DNA from: Acidobacteriota bacterium | GTDB taxonomy: Bacteria > Acidobacteriota > Vicinamibacteria > Vicinamibacterales > UBA2999 | DNA: 64,000 bases | Direction of reading: 5' to 3' | Assembly (NCBI GenBank): GCA_030697165.1 | Contig: JAUYQQ010000003.1 | Span: 186,001 to 250,000 of the forward strand | Shown: in pieces, positions 51,756-59,179 of the stretch | Numbering within the stretch: position 1 is the stretch's first letter | How the letters are laid out: each line of letters starts with the position of its first letter | Notes under the pieces: model-generated | The model's input: only the letters and a program-made list of their open reading frames with translations | What the model was told of the DNA's origin: nothing | Databases searched by the model: none | Translations under genes and position numbers: made by a program

Positions 51756-52193
51756 ATGGGCAGCGTGAACAAGGTGATCCTGGTGGGCAATCTCGGCAAG
51801 GATGCCGAAGTGCGCGTCACACCGGGCGGACAGTCAGTGGCCAGCTTCAGCATTGCCACCACCGAGAACTGGACGTCGAAGGAAGGCGAGAAGAAGGAAC
51901 AGACCGAGTGGCACCGCATTGTGCTCTGGGGCAAGACGGCTGATTCGCTGCAGCCGTACCTGGTCAAGGGCAAGCAGATCTATCTCGAGGGCCGCTTGCA
52001 GACACGCCAGTGGGAGAAGGAAGGCCAGAAGCACTACACCACCGAGGTCAAGGCCGACAAGATCGTGCTGCTTGGCGGTGGTGGCGGCGGCAGCCGCGGC
52101 GGCGATCGCCAGGTGGAGCGCGGCGGTGACAGCGGCTACCAGGATCCCATGCGCGATCCCGCCCCCGTCACCGACGACGACATCCCGTTCTAG
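51756..52193 (+). CDS. ssb: Single-stranded DNA-binding protein
   Basis: A 145-residue SSB: OB fold (about 1-108; SVNKVILVGNLGKDAEVR, WHRIVLWGKTAD, YLEGRLQTRQWEKEGQKHYTTEV), a Gly/Arg/Asp linker, and the acidic partner-binding tip DDDIPF. A purine-rich stretch precedes the ATG. A GGGAGTC repeat begins at its TAG stop codon. Confidence 0.96.
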   Translation: MGSVNKVILVGNLGKDAEVRVTPGGQSVASFSIATTENWTSKEGEKKEQTEWHRIVLWGKTADSLQPYLVKGKQIYLEGRLQTRQWEKEGQKHYTTEVKADKIVLLGGGGGGSRGGDRQVERGGDSGYQDPMRDPAPVTDDDIPF

Positions 52194-52196
52194 ACG

Positions 52197-52252
52197 GGAG
52201 TCGGGAACCGGGAACCGGGAGTCGATCGACTCCCGACTCCCGACTCCCGGCA
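52197..52252. repeat. GGGAGTC/GGGAACC repeat hairpin after ssb
   Basis: Tandem GGGAGTC and GGGAACC units face CGACTCC units. The core CGGGAGTCGATCGACTCCCG (52216-52235) is a perfect 20-bp palindrome. It fills the space between convergent ssb and the cupin gene and would form a very stable hairpin, so it may also terminate both transcripts. Confidence 0.8.
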
Positions 52253-52260
52253 AGTATCAG

Positions 52261-52617
52261 CTAGGTCCCTTTCCTCCCGTACCGATCTTCCAGCCTGACG
52301 ACATCGTCCGTCTCGGGGGTCGAGACTTCCAGCACATCCGAGTCTTCGATCGCCGTCATGCGATGCACGGTCGGCGGCGTCACGTGCACGGCTTCGCCCG
52401 GACCCATCTCGGTGGCGACCAGCTGGCCGTCCACTTCCCGCTCGAACAGGATTCGGCCCGACCACACGAAAATCGTCTCGTCCTTCTTGTTGTGGTACTG
52501 CAGGCTGAGGGCGTGGCCCTTGTTGATGTGGATCTGCTTGCCGACGTAGCGGTCGGTGCGCGCCCACCACAGTTCGTATCCCCACGGTTTTTCGACGCGA
52601 TGCAACGGTTCACTCAC
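52261..52617 (-). CDS. Small cupin, phosphomannose-isomerase type
   Basis: A 118-residue single-domain cupin: RVEKPWGYELWWARTDRYVGKQIHINKGHALSLQYHNKKDETIFVWSG holds the His-x-His and Glu metal ligands, and VHVTPPTVHRMTA gives the second cupin motif. It is like the C-terminal domain of mannose-1-phosphate guanylyltransferase/mannose-6-phosphate isomerase. The GTG start overlaps the ptsI stop by 4 bp, so it is the last gene of the PTS operon. The substrate is not known. Confidence 0.85.
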   Translation of the reverse strand: MSEPLHRVEKPWGYELWWARTDRYVGKQIHINKGHALSLQYHNKKDETIFVWSGRILFEREVDGQLVATEMGPGEAVHVTPPTVHRMTAIEDSDVLEVSTPETDDVVRLEDRYGRKGT

Positions 52618-54356
52618 GACAACGGACTCCTTTGAATGGCCGACGCGGCCAGGGCGTCGAACAGGTACTGCTCAATCTCGGCCGCGGTCGCCAACCGCAG
52701 CGCGTGGCCGGCCAAACGGCGCGCATCGGCGGCGCTCGTCTCGGCAATGACCTGGCGGACAATCGGGATGGCGCCCGGCGTCATGCTGAACTCGGTCAGG
52801 CCGAGGCCCACCAGCAACCCGACCAGCGCCGGGTCCGACGCCATCTCGCCACAAAGCGACACCGGGATCCGGTGGCGCGCGGCGGCTCGCCGGACGGTCC
52901 GGATCAGCCGCAGCACCGCCGGATGCAGCGGCTCGTAGAGGTCCGACACCCGATCGTCGGTGCGGTCCACCGCGAGGCAGAACTGGATCAGGTCGTTGGT
53001 GCCGATCGTGAAGAAATCGACCTCCGGCGCCAGCAGGTCGGCGGCAAGGGCCGCCGAGGGCACCTCGATCATCGCGCCGACCTTGATCTGCGTCGGGTCG
53101 ATCCGGCTAAAGCCGGATACGACATCCGCAAGAATCTTGCGGGCGTCGCGCACCTCTTCGACCGCGGTCACGAACGGGAACATGATCCGCAACGGCCCGT
53201 GCGCCGAGGCGCGGACCAGCGCGCGCAGCTGCGTGCGCAGCACCTCCGGATACGCCAGGCCCAGGCGCAGGCCGCGCAGGCCGGGACGGGTGCGGCGGCG
53301 TTCCGGTCCGCGGCCAGGTCCGGCAAACTGACGCTCGTCGAGGTCGAACGTGCGAATGGTCACCGGGCGCGGTGCAACCTGTTCGATCAGGCTGCGATAG
53401 AGCGCGTACTGATCCTCCTCGGTCACGCTCGCAATCGGGCGGCCCGACAACATGAACTCCGACCGGTACAGGCCGACGCCTTCGGCGCCGTGCTCGTTCA
53501 GGAACGGCAGGTCCTCGAGCAGCTCGATGTTGGCCTCGAGACGGATGCGCACGCCGTCGGTGGTCGAGACCGGCCCGGAATCGCCTGCGGTCTGCCCGCG
53601 GCGGCGCGGCCGGGTGGCCCGCCGATGTGCCTCGTCGATCTGATCGGGCGTCGGGGCGACGATCAACTCCCCCGTCGTGCCGTCGAGCACCACCGGCGTG
53701 CCGGCGGGGATGCGCAGCGACGCGTCGTGCAGGCCGACAATGGCCGGCACCTTCAGCGAGCGCGCCAGGATGGCGGTGTGATAGGTGCGGCTGCCCGCGT
53801 CGGTGGCAAACGCCTGCACACGCGACCAGTCGAGCTGCGCGGCGACCGACGCGGTCAGCTCGTCGGCGATCAGCACGGACGGCCCGTCCACCTGGCTCAG
53901 CAACTCCTTCGGTCCCTTGGCGCCATGGCGCAAGTTGAGCCGCAACCGGCCGGCGACGTCAGCGACGTCGTTCTCGCGCTCGCGCAGGTACGGATCCTCC
54001 ATCGACATGAAGACGTGGTACAGCTCTTCGTACGCGCGATGCACCGCCCACGCCGCGTTGACCCGCTCGGTGCGGATGATCGTCTCGGCCCGCCCCACCA
54101 GCATGGGGTCGTCGAGCATCAGCAGCTGGGCGTCGAACAGCGCCGCCAGCTCGCTGCCCGGGCCGTGCTCGACCCGCGACTTGATGTCCTGGAGCTGCTG
54201 CTGCGAGGCCGCCTGCGCGCGCCACAGGGCCGCGACTTCCTGGTCGACCCGCTCCGGCGGAATCGGGAACCGCATGACCTCGGTGCGCTGGGTCAGGACC
54301 ACCGCGCGGCCGAGCACCACGCCGGGTGACACGCCAATCCCGGTCAGGCGTTCCAC
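52614..54356 (-). CDS. ptsI: PTS enzyme I (PEP-protein phosphotransferase)
   Basis: A 580-residue EI. The phospho-His is in DAGSRTYHTAILARSL, PEP-binding Arg residues are in LYRSEFM and TIRTFDL, and the catalytic Cys is in SLCGEMASDP. The usual DIGGDK segment is replaced by DLDERQFAGPGRGPERRR..., an unusual region. The GTG at 54356 overlaps ptsH by 13 bp and has GGAG upstream; the frame to 54392 has no such support. A REP-like palindrome (53097-53125) is translated as DVVSGFSRI inside the PEP-binding barrel. It passes phosphate from PEP to HPr. Confidence 0.92.
   Translation of the reverse strand: MERLTGIGVSPGVVLGRAVVLTQRTEVMRFPIPPERVDQEVAALWRAQAASQQQLQDIKSRVEHGPGSELAALFDAQLLMLDDPMLVGRAETIIRTERVNAAWAVHRAYEELYHVFMSMEDPYLRERENDVADVAGRLRLNLRHGAKGPKELLSQVDGPSVLIADELTASVAAQLDWSRVQAFATDAGSRTYHTAILARSLKVPAIVGLHDASLRIPAGTPVVLDGTTGELIVAPTPDQIDEAHRRATRPRRRGQTAGDSGPVSTTDGVRIRLEANIELLEDLPFLNEHGAEGVGLYRSEFMLSGRPIASVTEEDQYALYRSLIEQVAPRPVTIRTFDLDERQFAGPGRGPERRRTRPGLRGLRLGLAYPEVLRTQLRALVRASAHGPLRIMFPFVTAVEEVRDARKILADVVSGFSRIDPTQIKVGAMIEVPSAALAADLLAPEVDFFTIGTNDLIQFCLAVDRTDDRVSDLYEPLHPAVLRLIRTVRRAAARHRIPVSLCGEMASDPALVGLLVGLGLTEFSMTPGAIPIVRQVIAETSAADARRLAGHALRLATAAEIEQYLFDALAASAIQRSPLS
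53097..53125. repeat. REP-like palindrome inside ptsI
   Basis: ATCCGGC-TAAA-GCCGGAT (53101-53118) followed by ACGACAT, the same plan and tail as the copies at 36254 and 43589, here within an open coding frame. Confidence 0.75.
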
Positions 54357-54622
54357 AGCTCTTCTCCAAATCCGCCCTCGACCAGGCGGCACAATGCATC
54401 TGCCGCCTCGGCCTCGTCGGCGCCGTCAGCGGTAATGACGATGCTCGCGCCGGGCGCGGCGGCGAGCAACAAAATCCCCATGATGCTCTTGCCGTCCATC
54501 GTCCGGCCCTCGCGCGAGACGCGGACTTGCGACATAAAGCGGGTCGCCAGGTGCACGAACTTCGCCGCGGCCCGGGCGTGCAGACCCAGGCGGTTGCGAA
54601 TCACGCACTCGCGCGTGGTCAT
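54344..54622 (-). CDS. ptsH: PTS phosphocarrier HPr
   Basis: A 92-residue HPr. The phospho-His is in NRLGLHARAAAKF (about H15) and the regulatory Ser is in DGKSIMGILLLAA (about S46), which HprK can phosphorylate. It lies between manX-type EIIA and ptsI with overlaps on both sides. Confidence 0.95.
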   Translation of the reverse strand: MTTRECVIRNRLGLHARAAAKFVHLATRFMSQVRVSREGRTMDGKSIMGILLLAAAPGASIVITADGADEAEAADALCRLVEGGFGEELWNA

Positions 54623-55074
54623 TCGGTCGGACCGTCGCCACTGGCGCCAGGCGCACCCGCCGCACCTGCCCCACCTGCTCCTGTAAGCAGGTCGGACGCC
54701 ACCCAGATCGCGTTGCGGCCGTGCTCGCGCAGCATCCGCGCCACCTCGGTCAGGTGCGGGCCGTCGGGCAGGTTCGCGGCCTTGATCAACATGGGCAGGT
54801 TGACGCCAGTGACGATTTCAACGGCGTCCTCCTTCAGGAACGTGATGCCGAGATTCGAGGGCGTGCCGCCGAACATGTCGGTGGCCAGCAGCACCCCGCC
54901 CGGCTGCTGGACGCGCGCGATCGCGGCCGCGATGGCGTCGCGGGCGTCCTGCACGTCTTCGTGCCAGCCGATCGACACCGCCGCGAAATGCGGCAGGTCG
55001 CCGACGATGGTTTCGGCGGCGTTGACCAGTTCGGTGGCCAGCTGCCCGTGCGTGACAACGACAACTCCAATCAT
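54619..55074 (-). CDS. PTS mannose-family EIIA component
   Basis: A 151-residue EIIA-Man fold: VVVVTHGQLATELVNAAE with the phospho-His in THG, LLATDMFGGTPSNLG, and ITGVNLPML-like IVTGVNLPMLIKAA. The C-terminus is an Ala/Gly-rich tail. No EIIB, EIIC or EIID gene is present, so it probably serves a regulatory phosphorelay rather than sugar uptake. It overlaps rapZ by 4 bp. Confidence 0.92.
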   Translation of the reverse strand: MIGVVVVTHGQLATELVNAAETIVGDLPHFAAVSIGWHEDVQDARDAIAAAIARVQQPGGVLLATDMFGGTPSNLGITFLKEDAVEIVTGVNLPMLIKAANLPDGPHLTEVARMLREHGRNAIWVASDLLTGAGGAGAAGAPGASGDGPTE

Positions 55075-55967
55075 CGCGGGCCTTTCGCCAGGTCGCGGTG
55101 CGCGACGCGCGCCGAGACGCCCTTCACATCCGACAGTTCACGCTTCAAAGCTTCGGCGATGTAGACCGACCGGTGCCGGCCGCCGGTGCAGCCAACGGCG
55201 ACGGTGAGGTACGACTTCCCTTCCTGCACGTACAGCGGCACCATCCAGCGCAGCAGCGCCGACAGCCGCTTGACGGTCGCGCGCGCGACCGGCTGCCGGC
55301 GAATGTAGGCGGCGACCGCCGGGTCGCGGCCGGTCTGCGACCTGAGCGCCGGCACCCAATACGGGTTCTTCAGGAAGCGGACGTCGAACACCAGGTCGGC
55401 TTCGGCCGGCGGGCCGTTCTGGAAGCCGAAGCTGAGGAAGGTCAGCACCAGCTTCGATGCCTGCTTCTGCCCCGACACCAGCTCGCGCAGCTGTTGCCGT
55501 AACTCGTGCACGTTCAGCTTGGAGGTGTCGACGACCTTGTCGGCCATGGCGCGAATGGTGCGCAGCGAGGCGCGCTCTTCCCTCAGGCCTTCGGTGATGG
55601 GACGATCGGGCGCCAGCGGGTGCGGGCGCCGGGTTTCGCTGAAACGACGCACCAGCTCGGCGTGACCGGCCTCCAGGAAGATCAGCTTGGTGCGCAGGAG
55701 CTTGTTGGTCTTCAGCTGGCGGTAGACGCGCGGGAAGTCGCTGACGAAACGCGATTCGCGCACGTCCATCACGACCGCGACCCGGTTGTGTTCGCTCTGC
55801 CGTTCGCTGAGCTCGGCCATCACCGGCAGCAGCGACACCGGCAGGTTGTCGACACAGTAGTAACCGAGATCCTCGAGGGCGCGAATCGCCTGCGACTTGC
55901 CCGATCCGGACAAGCCGGTCAACACGATAAATCGCGCCCAACTCAAGGGCAAGCGCGCTTTGCTCAC
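55071..55967 (-). CDS. rapZ: RNase adapter/nucleotide-binding protein RapZ
   Basis: A 298-residue RapZ: Walker A LTGLSGSGKSQAIRALEDLGYYCVDNLP, then RRPHPLAPDRPITEGLREER, SFGFQNGPPAEADLVFDVRFLKNPYW, and the C-terminal VGCTGGRHRSVYIAEAL. In E. coli it delivers the sRNA GlmZ to RNase E and senses GlcN6P; here the gene lies with regulatory PTS genes. The GTG start overlaps the hprK stop (GTGA). Confidence 0.95.
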   Translation of the reverse strand: MSKARLPLSWARFIVLTGLSGSGKSQAIRALEDLGYYCVDNLPVSLLPVMAELSERQSEHNRVAVVMDVRESRFVSDFPRVYRQLKTNKLLRTKLIFLEAGHAELVRRFSETRRPHPLAPDRPITEGLREERASLRTIRAMADKVVDTSKLNVHELRQQLRELVSGQKQASKLVLTFLSFGFQNGPPAEADLVFDVRFLKNPYWVPALRSQTGRDPAVAAYIRRQPVARATVKRLSALLRWMVPLYVQEGKSYLTVAVGCTGGRHRSVYIAEALKRELSDVKGVSARVAHRDLAKGPR

Positions 55968-56977
55968 AGCTCTTCGTCCTCTTCCAGGTGCTTGGGTGCA
56001 GAAGTGCTGAGGTGCTGGGGTGCTGAGGTGCTCGGGCTCAGCAACCCGGCATCGAGGCGCTCCACCAGCTGGCGGGCGGCATTGATGCCGCGCATGCGCA
56101 GCAGCTGGTTGCGGGCCGCGACCTCCACCAGGATAGCCAGGTTGCGGCCGGGCGCCACCGGCATGCGAATCAACGGCACCTTCAGGCCGATCAGCTCGTA
56201 CCACGCGTCGTCCAGGCCCAGGCGATCGTACTCGCGGTCGGGGCCCCACCGGTCGAGCTGCACGACGAGCTCGACCCGCTTCGAGGTGCGCGTCGAGGCC
56301 ACCCCAAACAGGTCGCGAATGTTGATCAGGCCGAGACCGCGCACTTCCATGTGGTGGCGGGTCAACTCAGGGCAGGCGCCGATCACGAAGGAGTCGGCCC
56401 GGCGGCGCACTTCGACGGTGTCGTCGGCGACCAGGCGATGGCCGCGCACCACCAGGTCGAGCGCGCACTCGCTCTTGCCGATGCCGCTGTCGCCAACGAT
56501 TAAGACACCCAGGCCGAGGATGTCGAGCAGCACGCCGTGGATGATCTCGCGCGCCGCCAGCCGGTCCTCGAGAATGGCGGTCAACTTGCCGATCGCGGTC
56601 GCCGTCGGCACCGGCGTGCGCAGCACCGGGACGCCGGCCCGGTCGCCGGCCAACACCACCTCGGGTGGCAACTCGGCACCCCCCGTGATCAGCAGGCACG
56701 GCAGCGAGTCGTTGAAGCATTTGGCCAGCGCCTGCCGGCGGTCGCCGGGCGCCATGTTCTCGAGGAACCGCACTTCGCTGTCACCGAACAGCAGGATGCG
56801 GCCAGGCTGCAGGTACTCGTGGAAGCCCGCGAGCGCCAGACCGGTCTTCTGGATGTAGGGGCTGGTAATGTGCCGCTCGAGCCCGTCGGCGCCGGCCAAC
56901 AGGTCGATGGTCAAGCCGACCGACTCGGGCCGCGCGTCGAGCAGGCCGCCGACGGTGATGGCCGGGGTGATCGACAT
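55964..56977 (-). CDS. hprK: HPr kinase/phosphorylase
   Basis: A 337-residue bifunctional enzyme that phosphorylates and dephosphorylates Ser of HPr. The N-terminal domain is about 1-130; the P-loop is VGDSGIGKSECALDL; the signature is EVRGLGLINIRDLFGVAS; the C-terminal VPLIRMPVAPGRNLAILVEVAARN is conserved. The last about 25 residues (LSPSTSAPQHLSTSAPKHL...) come from an AGCACCTC-type repeat and are not part of the family fold. Confidence 0.94.
   Translation of the reverse strand: MSITPAITVGGLLDARPESVGLTIDLLAGADGLERHITSPYIQKTGLALAGFHEYLQPGRILLFGDSEVRFLENMAPGDRRQALAKCFNDSLPCLLITGGAELPPEVVLAGDRAGVPVLRTPVPTATAIGKLTAILEDRLAAREIIHGVLLDILGLGVLIVGDSGIGKSECALDLVVRGHRLVADDTVEVRRRADSFVIGACPELTRHHMEVRGLGLINIRDLFGVASTRTSKRVELVVQLDRWGPDREYDRLGLDDAWYELIGLKVPLIRMPVAPGRNLAILVEVAARNQLLRMRGINAARQLVERLDAGLLSPSTSAPQHLSTSAPKHLEEDEEL
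55984..56037. repeat. AGGTGCTGGGGTGCTG-type repeat in the hprK tail
   Basis: Tandem degenerate GGTGCTGA/GGTGCTGG units on the plus strand, translated in hprK as STSAPQHL and STSAPKHL. Confidence 0.75.
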
Positions 56978-56987
56978 CGTCTTGCGG

Positions 56988-58421
56988 TTAGAACATTACC
57001 TTCCGCTGATTGGAGGTGGGAATCTTCAGTTCTTCGCGGTACTTCGCAATCGTCCGCCGCGCCAGCATGAGCCCTTCGCGCTGCAGGATGTTCACGATCT
57101 TCGAGTCGCTGAGCGGCTTCTTCGGATCTTCGCTCTCGATGATCTTCTTGATCCGGTTCTTGATCGTCACCGAAGACACGGCGTCGCCGTACGAGCTGCT
57201 GATGCCGCTGTGGAAGAAGTACTTCATCTCGAACACGCCCTGCGGCGTGTGCATGTACTTGTTCGTGACGACGCGGCTGACCGTCGATTCGTGCATGCCG
57301 ATGTCGTTGGCCACGTCGCGCAGGACCAGCGGGCGCAGGTGCTCGATGCCGTGATCGAGGAAGTCGCGCTGGAACGTGCAGATGCTGGTCGCCACCTTGT
57401 GGATGGTCTTCTGCCGCTGCTCGACCGACTTGATCAGCCACAGCGCCGAGCGGAACTTGTCCTTCACGTAGGCGCGTGTCTCGTCGCTGTTCTCGGCGGC
57501 GCCCTTGTCGAGCAGCCGGCGGTAGGTCGGGCTGATGCGGAGTTGCGGCAGGCCGTCCTCGTTCAGTACCGCGACGTACTGATCCTCGACCTTGATGATG
57601 TAGACGTCGGGAATCACGTACTGCGACGGTTGCGGGTTGAAGCGGCTGCCCGGCTTCGGGTCGAGGTGCTGAATGATCTCGACGTGGCCCTTGAGCTCCT
57701 CGATGGTCAGCCCCAGCTTGCGCGCCAGGTCCGGCATCTGGTGGTTGTGCAGCAGGCGCAAGTGCTCGGAGACAATCTTCTCGGTGGGCGTGCCCTCGAG
57801 GTGCAAGTGCTTGATCTGCAGCGTGAGGCATTCCTGCAGGTCGCGCGCGGCGACGCCGATCGGGTCGAAGCTCTGGATCAGGAGCAGGGCCCGCTCGACT
57901 TCGTCGATCGGCCAGGGCCCCATCGACGCGATTTCGTCCACCGACGCCACCAGGTAGCCGTCGTCATCCAGGTTGCCGATGATGGCTTCGCCGATCTCGC
58001 GAATCGCCTCGGCTTCGGTCTGCAACGACAGCTGCCATTCGAGGTGGTCGGTCAATGATGAGCTGGTCGAGAGCGTGTTCTCGATCGGCGGCAGTTCCTT
58101 GACCTCCTGCGGCGCGCGCGGGCGGTAGCCATCGTCCAGGTAGTCGCCGAAGAAATACTCGTAATCGGCGTCGTCCCAGGAATCGGTCTTGTCGGCCTGG
58201 GCCTTGGCCTCGGCTTCCTTCTCGACGGCCGGTGCGGTGTCCGCCGCCTGCAGGTCTTCGGTCGGGATCTCCTCGAGCAGGGGGTTTTCCACGACTTCCT
58301 GGTTCAGGAGGTCGGCAAGTTCCAATGTCGACATTGGCAGAAGCTTGATCGCCTGTTGCAACGAAGGCGTAAGGATCAGCTTCTGTGCGAGCTTGGTTTG
58401 GAGCTTCTGCTGAATGCCCAT
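56988..58421 (-). CDS. rpoN: RNA polymerase sigma-54 factor
   Basis: A 477-residue RpoN. Region I is Gln/Leu-rich (QKLQTKLAQKLILTPSLQQAIKLL), region II is acidic (about 55-110, DDADYEYFFGDYLDDG), the core-binding region follows, the helix-turn-helix has VANDIGMHESTVSRVVTNKYMHTPQG, and the RpoN box is ARRTIAKYREELKIP near the C-terminus. It lies between lptB and hprK as in many Gram-negatives. Confidence 0.96.
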   Translation of the reverse strand: MGIQQKLQTKLAQKLILTPSLQQAIKLLPMSTLELADLLNQEVVENPLLEEIPTEDLQAADTAPAVEKEAEAKAQADKTDSWDDADYEYFFGDYLDDGYRPRAPQEVKELPPIENTLSTSSSLTDHLEWQLSLQTEAEAIREIGEAIIGNLDDDGYLVASVDEIASMGPWPIDEVERALLLIQSFDPIGVAARDLQECLTLQIKHLHLEGTPTEKIVSEHLRLLHNHQMPDLARKLGLTIEELKGHVEIIQHLDPKPGSRFNPQPSQYVIPDVYIIKVEDQYVAVLNEDGLPQLRISPTYRRLLDKGAAENSDETRAYVKDKFRSALWLIKSVEQRQKTIHKVATSICTFQRDFLDHGIEHLRPLVLRDVANDIGMHESTVSRVVTNKYMHTPQGVFEMKYFFHSGISSSYGDAVSSVTIKNRIKKIIESEDPKKPLSDSKIVNILQREGLMLARRTIAKYREELKIPTSNQRKVMF

Positions 58422-58438
58422 ATCCGGCTCTTACAATC

Positions 58439-59167
<729 letters not shown>

Positions 59168-59179
59168 TAATGGGGGGCG

